A stretch of 64,000 nt of DNA. Source: Mycobacterium sp. AT1 (lineage in GTDB: Bacteria > Actinomycetota > Actinomycetes > Mycobacteriales > Mycobacteriaceae). Below the pieces are notes generated by a model. The model saw only the letters and a program-made list of their open reading frames with translations. It was not told the DNA's origin and did not search any database. Below are positions 53,429 to 61,084 of this stretch, piece after piece; position 1 is the first letter of the stretch, and each line of letters opens with the position of its first letter. The DNA is taken from NCBI RefSeq assembly GCF_002043095.1, contig NZ_MVOC01000066.1, positions 1 to 64,000 on the forward strand, in the 5' to 3' direction. Made by a program: the position numbers and the translations under genes.

Positions 53429-54039
53429 TGGCGATCTGCGCCGAAGGACATACCTCGACCGCCCAGGACTACTGCGACGTGTGCGGGGCTCCCATCGGGC
53501 CGCCTGCCGCTCCGGCGCCCGCGGCCGGAGCGAAGAGCTGCCCCGCGTGTGGGGCGTCGGTCAGCGGACGCTTCTGCGAGACGTGCGGGCACGACTCCGC
53601 ACTGCCCGCGCCGGCGACACCCGCGCAGGCATCGGTGACGTGGACCGCGGTGGTGCGGGCCGACCGGGAGTTCTACGACCGCGTGGTGGCCCGCGGCGGC
53701 CCGGACTCAGTCGACTTCCCCCAGTTCTTTCCCGAGCGCCGCATCGCCCTGCAGAACGACACCGCGTTGATCGGACGGCACAACCGCGATCAGGGTGTGA
53801 CGCCGGAAATCGACCTCGGCCTGCAGCCCGCCGACCGCGGCGTGTCCACCCAGCACGCGGTGCTGCGGCTCCATGACACCGGTCCGACGATCACCGATCT
53901 TGGCTCCACCAACGGCACCAGCCTCAACGACAGCGAGGACCTGTTGGCCGAGGGTGTGGAGACTTCTCTCGCCGACGGCGACCGCATCCACGTCGGCGCC
54001 TGGACCACCATCACGATCACGGCGGACCCGGGTCAGTAA
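53428..54039 (+). CDS. FHA-domain protein with two zinc ribbons, GarA-like effector candidate
   Basis: A 203-residue protein. Ribbons comprise C4/H8/C16/C19 and C38/C41/C50/C53. After a linker, SVTWTAVVRADREFYDRV precedes a forkhead-associated domain with IGRHN, RGVSTQHAVL and GSTNGTSL, the phosphothreonine-binding residues. In GarA, phosphorylation of N-terminal threonines by PknG makes the FHA domain fold back on itself. Threonines in the pre-FHA segment here (TPAQASVTWT) could play that part, although the GarA ETTS motif itself is absent. Its start shares one base with the VWA stop (TGATG). Confidence 0.9.
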   Translation: MAICAEGHTSTAQDYCDVCGAPIGPPAAPAPAAGAKSCPACGASVSGRFCETCGHDSALPAPATPAQASVTWTAVVRADREFYDRVVARGGPDSVDFPQFFPERRIALQNDTALIGRHNRDQGVTPEIDLGLQPADRGVSTQHAVLRLHDTGPTITDLGSTNGTSLNDSEDLLAEGVETSLADGDRIHVGAWTTITITADPGQ

Positions 54040-54043
54040 CCTG

Positions 54044-54121
54044 GTGCACGTGTTGATCGAGGATCTGCCTGCCCGACCAATCCCGCAGGTCACCGCAGGG
54101 CTTGTCTTGCGGCTTCGATAG
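54044..54121 (+). other. 25-codon ORF before the kinase; possible response-regulator remnant or leader
   Basis: A short GTG-started frame ends in a TAG whose last base is the G of the histidine-kinase GTG (TAGTG). Its end, ARPIPQVTAGLVLRLR, is reminiscent of the final strand of OmpR-type response regulators (typically HTVRGVGYVLR). It may be the decayed tail of the lost partner of the kinase, or simply a leader that couples translation. Confidence 0.3.
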
Positions 54122-55506
54122 TGGAGCTCAACGACCGCGTCTATCGGCTGCTGGGGCCGCTGATCCGCGTGGTGTCACTGCGTGCGATCGTCGCCGTCTC
54201 GGCCCTGTCGGTGATCATCCTGGTCATCGTGCTCGGCACCTGGGTGTGGGTGGGCGTGACCGACGACCAGTACAGCCAGCTCGACCGTCGACTCGACTCG
54301 GTGAGCAGCCTCGGTGACGTGAGCAATCTGCTGAGCAACACGCCCAACACCGACAGCCGTCAGCCAAAGCCCGACGGCAACGTGGTCCGCACCGCCCGCA
54401 TCGGCGGCATCACCGTCTCGGTGCCGAACGACGTCGTCCTGCCCGAACTTCCCGACGGTTACGCCACCACCGAGATCGACGGCATGCAGTACCGGGTGCG
54501 CACGTTCACGGCCGGTCCTGGCTCGATCGCGTTGGGTGCGCCACTTGCCGAAACCCAGCACCGGATCGACGAACTGCACTTGCGCGTCCTGCTGATCTGC
54601 AGTGGCGTGATCGCCGGAACCGTGTTGGTCGGCTGGGTGATCTCGCTGCTGATGATCGTGCCGTTCCGGTTGTTGGCGCAGCAGGCCCGCGCCATCAACG
54701 CTCAATCGATGCCCGACGAAGTCCAAGTGCGCGGGGTGCGCGAGGCCGTCGAGATCGCCGAGGCGGTGGAGGGCATGCTCGCCCGCATCGGCACCGAGCA
54801 GCAGCGGACGAAGGCCGCGCTGGAGTCCGCGCGTGACTTCGCTGCCGTCGCGTCCCACGAGCTGCGGACACCTTTGACGGCGATGCGCACCAACTTGGAG
54901 GTGCTGTCCACCTTGGACCTTGCCGCCGAACAGCGCGACGAAGTCATCAACGACGTGGTGCGCACGCAGGGCAGGATCGAGGCGACGCTGACGGCTCTGG
55001 AGCGCCTGGCCCAGGGTGAGCTCACCACGGCCGCCGACTTCGTCTCCTTCGACGTCACCGAGATGCTCGACCGCGCCGCCCACGACGCTCAGCGCGTCTA
55101 CCCCGACCTTCGCGTCACCCTCGCGCCGTCGCCGTCCAAGTTGATCGTGGGACTGCCCGCCGGGCTACGCCTGGTGATCGACAACGCGATCGCCAACGCC
55201 GTCAAACACGGTGACGCCACCGAGATTCGGCTCAGCGTGGTGAGCTCGGTCGCCGGAGTCGAGATTGCCGTCGACGACAACGGCGCCGGTGTTCCCGAGG
55301 ACGAGCGCGCCGCGGTGTTCGAACGCTTCGCCCGTGGGACCACCGCGTCGCGGTCGGGCTCGGGACTGGGTCTGGCGCTCGTCGCCCAGCAGGCCGAATT
55401 GCACGGTGGCTCAGCCGAACTCGACGTGAGCCCGCTCGGCGGTGCCCGGCTGCTGTTGCGGTTGCCGAGCCAGGAGTCGAAGTGGGACGGCGTACTTCCG
55501 GCCTAG
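54121..55506 (+). CDS. PrrB-like sensor histidine kinase, no partner regulator
   Basis: A 461-residue two-component kinase very similar in kind to mycobacterial PrrB. It has two transmembrane helices (about residues 22–45 and 155–178) flanking an extracytoplasmic domain and a HAMP-like region. The phospho-acceptor His is in FAAVASHELRTPLTAMRTNLEVLSTLDL, the N box is DNAIANAVKHG, the G1 box DDNGAGVPEDE and the G2 box GSGLGLALV. In M. tuberculosis prrB follows prrA; here no response regulator is adjacent, only a 25-codon frame. It may talk to PrrA encoded elsewhere. Confidence 0.9.
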   Translation: MELNDRVYRLLGPLIRVVSLRAIVAVSALSVIILVIVLGTWVWVGVTDDQYSQLDRRLDSVSSLGDVSNLLSNTPNTDSRQPKPDGNVVRTARIGGITVSVPNDVVLPELPDGYATTEIDGMQYRVRTFTAGPGSIALGAPLAETQHRIDELHLRVLLICSGVIAGTVLVGWVISLLMIVPFRLLAQQARAINAQSMPDEVQVRGVREAVEIAEAVEGMLARIGTEQQRTKAALESARDFAAVASHELRTPLTAMRTNLEVLSTLDLAAEQRDEVINDVVRTQGRIEATLTALERLAQGELTTAADFVSFDVTEMLDRAAHDAQRVYPDLRVTLAPSPSKLIVGLPAGLRLVIDNAIANAVKHGDATEIRLSVVSSVAGVEIAVDDNGAGVPEDERAAVFERFARGTTASRSGSGLGLALVAQQAELHGGSAELDVSPLGGARLLLRLPSQESKWDGVLPA

Positions 55507-55604
55507 CCGAGCAGAAGTGGCCTAAGGCCCTGTCATGAAATGCCTTTTGGCTCGCGCGCAGCGACGACCACAATCGATAGTCTTCTCTCCATGGCCTGCT
55601 CTCC

Positions 55605-56552
55605 ATGGTCTGTGTGATCGGAAGCGATCGCGAAACCGACCTAGCGAGGAGGTGCGCGACGGATGCCTTGATTGCAGTGGTCGGAGCCTTGTTGGTGGCC
55701 GTGGTGGTGCACGACGTGTTTCACACGCTGTTTCACCCAGTCGGCCGCGGCAGCGTCTCGCCCCACGTCATGAAGCTCGTCTGGTGGCTGTTGCGACTGT
55801 TTCGACATGATCGTCGGATCGCTTCGCTGACAGGCCCTCTCGGCATTGCCCTGGTCGTCGTCACCTGGGGTGCCATGGCAGTGCTCGGTTGGGCGATGCT
55901 GTACTTTCCGCAGATGGCGGGCGGCTTCGCCTACGGCACCGAACTGAACCCCGCCGATCGTCATTCCGCCTTGGATGCGCTGTACGTCTCACTGGTGACC
56001 ATTGGGACCCTCGGGATGGGCGATATCGTGCCTACCTCGCCGTTCCTTCGCGTGATGGTCCCGATGGAGGCGCTGTTCGGATTCATGCTCCTGACCGCAG
56101 CCGTGTCATGGGTGCTCCAGATCGATCCGGCCCTGCACCGCAGACGCGTTCTGGCGCTGCAGCTCTCGACGTTGCGAGAGGCTCGCAGAGCAAATCCCGA
56201 CCTCGACGTCGACGGCATCCCCACCGGTGTCCTCACTGGGTTGGCCGCCGCCATCGTCGAGGCGCGAAACGACTTCACTCAGTACGGAGCGACCTACTAC
56301 TTCCGCGACGTCGAGGCCGACGCCTCGTTGGCCGCCTCACTCGAGTACGCGGCGCGGCTCGCCGACGATGGCGCTGGCAGCACCCGTCCTCAGACCCGCC
56401 TCGCCGCTGCTCTCATCGCGGCCGCCGTGGAAAGCCTTGCCGTTCTGCTCAATCAGAACTTTCTCAAACTCGACGGGAACGTCGACGCAGTCATCCAGGC
56501 CTACGCCACGGATCACCGCCACGGCGGGCAGCGACGCGCGCCTACGGCCTAG
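55605..56552 (+). CDS. Ion-channel-like membrane protein (two-TM K+ channel fold)
   Basis: A 315-residue (longest form) protein with hydrophobic segments near residues 22–45, 80–105 and 135–170. A pore-loop region SLVTIGTLGMGDIVP resembles the potassium-channel filter, with TLGMGD in place of TVGYGD. The C-terminal half is soluble and helical. Start is uncertain: ATG 55605, or TTG 55668 just before ALLVAVVVHDVFHTLFHP with AGGAGG 15 bases upstream. Conduction of K+ is not established because of the filter change. Confidence 0.7.
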   Translation: MVCVIGSDRETDLARRCATDALIAVVGALLVAVVVHDVFHTLFHPVGRGSVSPHVMKLVWWLLRLFRHDRRIASLTGPLGIALVVVTWGAMAVLGWAMLYFPQMAGGFAYGTELNPADRHSALDALYVSLVTIGTLGMGDIVPTSPFLRVMVPMEALFGFMLLTAAVSWVLQIDPALHRRRVLALQLSTLREARRANPDLDVDGIPTGVLTGLAAAIVEARNDFTQYGATYYFRDVEADASLAASLEYAARLADDGAGSTRPQTRLAAALIAAAVESLAVLLNQNFLKLDGNVDAVIQAYATDHRHGGQRRAPTA

Positions 56553-57907
56553 TCGTCCGCCATCCTCGGTAGCACCAGGTGTTCGTCGAGATCGTCGCGA
56601 GCACCCTTGGCGAAATCGGACCAGAGCCGGCGCATCCGTGGTCCCAGCTCGGCGAGCGCCTGCCGGGGATCCGCGCCGAGCATGGGTGCGCGGGACCAGG
56701 CGTCGAATGTGCCCATCAGAAAGGGAAGTTCGATGCAGTGGCACGCTCCGAGGGGGCTGGCCTTCGGTTGCCAATCGAACACGTAGGTCGTGGCGTGACC
56801 ACCGTCGAGCCGGTGCTGCTTGGCGAATGCCGCAGCCGGACCGGTGAAGTTACGGTCGGTGGCGATGCCTCCGAGTACTCGCAGCGCAGTCGAGCCGACC
56901 AGTGGCACGCCGAGGAGGGGCTTCAACCGCGGGTTGAACATCGTGAAGGGTCGGGCGTCGTCGGCGGTCGTGCCGATCATCACGGGGATTCGCTTGGCCA
57001 CCTCGCGGCGCCGGGCGTCCACCTCGTCTTCGGGGGGCAAGGGGTAATGCCCCGTCTGTGGACCGAACGGCATTTGCGCACGGGTCCCGAAGGCGGCAGC
57101 CGCCGCGGCGACGGTGGTCTGGGCGACCAGCAGGTCCTGGGTGCTCAGTGCATGCGGTCGGGGCCCGAGTGCGCCGCGCGCGGCATCGCCCATGGCTCGG
57201 CTCATCGCCGCCCGCCCGCGCTGAACGCCCAGCGGTGCGCTCTGCAGGATGGCCCGACGGAACAGGTCCTCGACGCCGTCGGCGACCATCAGCCAGGAGA
57301 CCGAGTCGGCGCCGGCGGACTGCCCGAAGATCGTGACGTCGTCCGGATCGCCACCGAAACCACCGATGTTCGTCTTGACCCATCGCAGCGCGGCGATCTG
57401 GTCGAGCAGGCCGAGGTTCGCCGGTGCGACGCCGTCGACCGAGAGGTATCCGAAGATGCCGAGCCGGTAGTTCACCGTGACGGTGACGACGTCGCCCTCG
57501 TCGACCATGGCCGTCATGTCGTGGAAGGGCGCTTGGCCGTTGCCGGTGACGTAGGCGCCGCCGTGGAAGAACACCATTACCGGCTTGGCGGTGCCGTCGG
57601 GCAGCGGAGCGACGACGTCCAGCACCAGGCAGTCCTCGTCCTGTGCCAGCACGGTCGCCGGTGGTCCGACGACGAATTCGAGGCGCGACGGCAGCTGCGG
57701 GCAGGCCGGTCCTGCCGTGGTGGCGTCGACGACCTCGTCGGATACGGGCGTCGGCACGCACGGCTCGAAGCGGTCCGCCGTGGCGTAGCGCAGCCCGCGG
57801 GCACGAATCGTCCTGTTGTCGCGGACAACCCGAAAACGTCCGCACGGGAGTGCCACTACCTGGTGGTCCACTGAGTCGTCCATAGCCGTGCTGAGCGTAC
57901 GGGGCAT
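56549..57907 (-). CDS. Type-B carboxylesterase/lipase
   Basis: A 452-residue carboxylesterase-family alpha/beta hydrolase. It has VMVFFHGGAYVTG (oxyanion hole), EDCLVLDV, FGGDPDDVTIFGQSAGADSVSWLM with the nucleophile Ser, an acidic residue in the TTADDARPF region, and ACHCIELPFLMG with the catalytic His. Start at ATG 57907 or 57883 (MDDSVDHQVV); the longer frame is shadow. No signal peptide, so it is probably cytoplasmic. It is divergent from the DUF2252 gene and its end overlaps the channel gene by four bases. Confidence 0.87.
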   Translation of the reverse strand: MPRTLSTAMDDSVDHQVVALPCGRFRVVRDNRTIRARGLRYATADRFEPCVPTPVSDEVVDATTAGPACPQLPSRLEFVVGPPATVLAQDEDCLVLDVVAPLPDGTAKPVMVFFHGGAYVTGNGQAPFHDMTAMVDEGDVVTVTVNYRLGIFGYLSVDGVAPANLGLLDQIAALRWVKTNIGGFGGDPDDVTIFGQSAGADSVSWLMVADGVEDLFRRAILQSAPLGVQRGRAAMSRAMGDAARGALGPRPHALSTQDLLVAQTTVAAAAAAFGTRAQMPFGPQTGHYPLPPEDEVDARRREVAKRIPVMIGTTADDARPFTMFNPRLKPLLGVPLVGSTALRVLGGIATDRNFTGPAAAFAKQHRLDGGHATTYVFDWQPKASPLGACHCIELPFLMGTFDAWSRAPMLGADPRQALAELGPRMRRLWSDFAKGARDDLDEHLVLPRMADD

Positions 57908-57948
57908 CTCGCCACCCGCAGTGCCCACCGGTCGTACGATCACTACCA

Positions 57949-59370
57949 ATGGACGGCGGGGGAACGACCAGTGGGCACACCGTCCTGGCGCAAGCCGACG
58001 GTGCCATGTATCGATCGCTGCGTCAGCAGTCGGTGACCAGAGCCGAGCGCTACGCCCTCGGCAAGAGCCTTCGAAAGTCCGTGCCGCGCAGTTCGTTGGC
58101 CGACTGGTCGGTGCCGCCAAGCAGACCAGACCCCGTCGACCTGATCAACGCCAGCCACCGCGGCAGGGTCGACCGCCTGATTCCGGTACGGGTGGGCCGC
58201 ATGGTCGAGTCGCCCTACGGCTTCCTGCGCGGCACGGCGGTGGTGATGGCGGAGGACGTCGCGCGGCTGCCGTCGACCGGCATCATGCCCGTCGTCTGTG
58301 GCGACTCTCACCTCGGCAACTTCGGCTTCTATGCCTCCCCGGAGCGGGACTTGGTGATCGACCTCAACGACTTCGACGAAGCCCACCCCGGCGGGTGGGA
58401 GTGGGATCTGCGTCGGTTGGTGGCCAGCATCTGGGTCGCCGGTCGGCACAACGGCACCTCCGAGGAGCACTGCGGTGCCTCCGTCCGATCCTGCGTGGCG
58501 TCCTATCGCCAGGAATTGCGCCGGCTCGCCGACCTGCCCCTGTTCACGCGGTCCTTCGAGCGGCTCGACGTCGACCGGCTCGCGGCGCAGACGGCGGGAC
58601 CACTGCAGGCGCAGGTGGCCCGGGCGGCCGAGCGGGCGCGCCACCGCACCGGGGACCGCGCCCTGCCGCGCTTCACCCACCAGGTCGAAGGCAAGCGCCG
58701 GATCGTTGAGGAACCGCCCCTCATCACGCGGCCAGAACCACTGGAGGCCGAAATGCTGGCCGAGGCGCTCGACCGGTACCTGGAGACGCTGCCGTCGTAT
58801 TGGAGGCGCGTCCTGGGTGGATACACGCTGGTCGACGTCGCGCACAAGGTCGTCGGGGTGGGCAGCGTGGGGCTGCGCGCCTACGTGGCCCTTCTGGAGG
58901 GTTCCTCGGCCGAGGACGTGGTCTTCCTACAGCTCAAGCAGGCTCGCCGGTCGGTTCTCGCGCGGTACGTGCACGGCGACTCCGCCTGGCACGCGCATCA
59001 GGGCCAGCGAGTCGTGGAGTACCAACAGTCGCTGCAGACGGTCAGCGACCCGTTGCTGGGCTGGACGACGATGGACGGACTGCAGTACTACGTCAGGCAG
59101 TTCAGGAACATGAAGGGAAGGATCCCGCTGGACTCGATGGACGCGTCCGCCCTCACCGACTACGCGGGAGTGGTTGGCCAACTGCTGGCCAAGGGACACG
59201 CGCGGACCAGCGGTGCATCGATGATTGCCGGGTACATGGGAAAGTCCAGCCGGGTGGACGAGGCGCTGTGCACGTTCGCGAGGCACTACGCGGATCAGAC
59301 CGAAGCGGACCACGCCACGCTGGTCGCCGCGGTCGACCGGGGACTGCTCCCCGTCGAGCGCGGCGTCTAG
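57949..59370 (+). CDS. DUF2252-family protein (kinase-like fold)
   Basis: A 473-residue DUF2252 protein. VVCGDSHLGNFGFYASPERDLVIDLNDFDEAHPGGWEWDLRRLVASI contains a GDxHxxN and a D-F-D arrangement like the catalytic loop and metal site of aminoglycoside/choline kinase folds. Further family blocks are VVGVGSVGLRAYVALLEG and FLQLKQARRSVL. DUF2252 has no established function; phosphotransfer is suggested by the motif only. Confidence 0.88.
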   Translation: MDGGGTTSGHTVLAQADGAMYRSLRQQSVTRAERYALGKSLRKSVPRSSLADWSVPPSRPDPVDLINASHRGRVDRLIPVRVGRMVESPYGFLRGTAVVMAEDVARLPSTGIMPVVCGDSHLGNFGFYASPERDLVIDLNDFDEAHPGGWEWDLRRLVASIWVAGRHNGTSEEHCGASVRSCVASYRQELRRLADLPLFTRSFERLDVDRLAAQTAGPLQAQVARAAERARHRTGDRALPRFTHQVEGKRRIVEEPPLITRPEPLEAEMLAEALDRYLETLPSYWRRVLGGYTLVDVAHKVVGVGSVGLRAYVALLEGSSAEDVVFLQLKQARRSVLARYVHGDSAWHAHQGQRVVEYQQSLQTVSDPLLGWTTMDGLQYYVRQFRNMKGRIPLDSMDASALTDYAGVVGQLLAKGHARTSGASMIAGYMGKSSRVDEALCTFARHYADQTEADHATLVAAVDRGLLPVERGV

Positions 59371-59380
59371 CGAAGGTAGC

Positions 59381-59680
59381 TCAGGCGCAGTCGGCGCAGA
59401 TCATGTTGTCGCCGACCTGGCGGGCAAGGCGGTGACTGTGCTGAACCAGGAAGCAACTGGAGCAGGTGAACTCGTCGCGCTGCTTGGGCACGACCCGAAC
59501 GGTGAACTCCTCACCCGAGAGATCGGCGCCAGGAAGTTCGAAGTCCTCTAGTTCTTCGCCGTCGTCGACGTCGAGCACGGCGGTCGCGGCGTCATTGCGA
59601 CGTCCGGCCAGCTGCTCGAGCGATTCGTCTGCGACGTCATCGGTTTCCTTCTGGCGGGGTGCGTCGTAATCAGTGGCCAT
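59381..59680 (-). CDS. DUF4193 zinc-ribbon protein
   Basis: A 99-residue acidic protein. It has a disordered N-terminus (residues 1–45, rich in Asp/Glu), the conserved FTCSSCFLVQHSHRLA and a final ICADCA, so two CxxC pairs probably bind zinc. This family is highly conserved in actinobacteria and has no assigned role. The ATG is preceded by AAAGGAC. It converges with the DUF2252 gene with ten bases between stops. Confidence 0.9.
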   Translation of the reverse strand: MATDYDAPRQKETDDVADESLEQLAGRRNDAATAVLDVDDGEELEDFELPGADLSGEEFTVRVVPKQRDEFTCSSCFLVQHSHRLARQVGDNMICADCA

Positions 59681-60007
59681 TTTTGTCCTTTCGAGTCCAG
59701 TGCCGGCGTCACGACAACGTGGACGGTGCGCAGCTTGTTCCCGTCTCCCGACGGGATCAAACGCACACCTTCGATTTCACCTCGACGCACATGCACACAT
59801 CAGCTGATTCTCGGTGCGGGCTCAGGCAGGCGCCCTGCTCGTCGAGTTCAGTTCGAGGACACAGTACGGTCCGATCGAACGGATCGTTGCACGCCGCGGC
59901 GAAACGGACGGTGGTGTCTGTCCGGCTGACGTCTCCACCCGTGCCGACCTCACGTTCCCGCGGTCGCGAACGTCTTCCCTCTGAGACCGATCACCAAGGA
60001 GGGGACC
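59681..60007. promoter_or_regulatory. Intergenic region between DUF4193 and the ECF sigma leader
   Basis: About 330 bases with no convincing gene. The two flanking genes are divergent, so it should hold both promoters. I see no strong SigA-type pair; the region near 59860–59890 has GTTCGAGGACACAGTACGGTCCGATCGAAC, in which GTTCGA and TCGAAC form an inverted repeat. The plus-strand end has a strong ribosome site (AAGGAGGGG) for a 13-codon leader frame. Confidence 0.4.
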
Positions 60008-60049
60008 ATGCCAACCGCAGATCAGAGCCCGTCACCATGGGACGCGTGA
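60008..60049 (+). CDS. 13-codon leader ORF coupled to the ECF sigma gene
   Basis: ATG at 60008, five bases after a very strong ribosome site (AAGGAGGGG), encodes MPTADQSPSPWDA. Its TGA (60047–60049) overlaps the GTG at 60046 of the sigma-factor frame as GTGA. The sigma frame itself has no comparable ribosome site, so ribosomes finishing the leader would restart on the sigma gene. This may set or regulate sigma translation. Confidence 0.55.
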   Translation: MPTADQSPSPWDA

Positions 60050-60531
60050 CGGGCAAGAGGGCCTTCGAGGCGATCGTGGTCGAACACGGGCCGACGGTGC
60101 TTCGCGTGTGTCGCGCGGTCGTGGGATTCGCCGACGCCGACGACGCGTGGTCGGAGACGTTCCTTTCGGCGCTGAAGGCCTACCCCGACCTGCCAGTCGA
60201 CGCCAACGTGGAGGCCTGGCTGGTGACGATCGCCCACCGCAAGGCCGTCGACGCCGTCCGTTCCAGGGCGCGCCGCGCCATCCCGACCGACCAACTGCCC
60301 GACCAGGCCCGCCCGCCGGAGCCAGATCGCGACGACGACCTCGCCGCCGCCCTGGCCCGCCTACCCGACAAGCAGCGACACGCCGTGGCCTATCACCACC
60401 TGGCGGGCCTGCCCTACGCGGAGGTGGCCGCCATTCTCGGCGGCAGCACCGATGCCGCCCGACGAGCCGCCGCCGACGGCATCGCCGCGCTCAGACGAAC
60501 GTATCCACTGAGGGAGCATCACGATGACTGA
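60046..60531 (+). CDS. ECF-type RNA polymerase sigma factor
   Basis: A 161-residue sigma-70-like protein. Region 2 is AFEAIVVEHGPTVLRVCRAVVGFADADDAWSETFLSALKAYPDLPVDANVEAWLVTIAHRKAVD; region 4 is LPDKQRHAVAYHHLAGLPYAEVAAILGGSTDAARRAAADGIAALRR. GTG at 60046 is preferred because of coupling to the leader; ATG 60037 in the same frame is possible. The ogt start lies inside its end (8-base overlap), so it probably responds to alkylation or related DNA damage. No anti-sigma gene is adjacent. Confidence 0.85.
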   Translation: MTGKRAFEAIVVEHGPTVLRVCRAVVGFADADDAWSETFLSALKAYPDLPVDANVEAWLVTIAHRKAVDAVRSRARRAIPTDQLPDQARPPEPDRDDDLAAALARLPDKQRHAVAYHHLAGLPYAEVAAILGGSTDAARRAAADGIAALRRTYPLREHHDD

Positions 60532-61084
60532 CATGTCTGCCCTGCACGCTCGACTCGCCGCCGCTGCGGAACGCGACGGGGTGCTCGACGTCGCCTACCG
60601 AATCGTCGACGGCCCCGTCGGAGCGCTGCTGGTCGCGGCGACCGAACTCGGTCTCGTCCGGGTCGCCTTCGCCGTCGAGGACCACGACGCCGTGCTCCAG
60701 GGCCTTGCCGACCGGGTGAGTCCGCGCATCCTGCGCACGCCCCGTCGGCTCGACGCCGTCGCACGGCAGCTCGACGAATACTTCGCCGGTGTCAGGACGA
60801 ACTTCGACGTGCCGTTGGACTGGCGCTTGTCGGCGGGGTTCCGCAGCACCGTCCTGCACCACCTTCCGGAGATCGCGTACGGACACACCGCCAGCTATGC
60901 CGCCGTGGCCCAGCTGGCGGGCAACCCCAAGGCGGTCCGCGCGGTGGGCAGTGCGTGTGCGACGAATCCGTTGCCCGTCGTCGTGCCGTGTCACCGCGTC
61001 GTGCGCAGCGACGGTGCCATGGGCGGCTACCTCGGGGGAACCGACGCCAAGCGCACCCTGCTCGCCTTGGAGGGCGCAGCCTGA
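60524..61084 (+). CDS. ogt: Methylated-DNA–protein-cysteine methyltransferase
   Basis: A 186-residue suicide repair protein for O6-alkylguanine. The active-site Cys is in VVVPCHRVVRSDG; the helix-turn-helix with YGHTASYAAVAQLAGNPKAVRAVGSACATNPLP (arginine finger and DNA-binding helices) and the C-terminal GGYLGGTDAKRTLLALEG are complete. Overlap with the sigma gene indicates one operon. It ends directly next to the convergent exonuclease stop. Confidence 0.95.
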   Translation: MTDMSALHARLAAAAERDGVLDVAYRIVDGPVGALLVAATELGLVRVAFAVEDHDAVLQGLADRVSPRILRTPRRLDAVARQLDEYFAGVRTNFDVPLDWRLSAGFRSTVLHHLPEIAYGHTASYAAVAQLAGNPKAVRAVGSACATNPLPVVVPCHRVVRSDGAMGGYLGGTDAKRTLLALEGAA

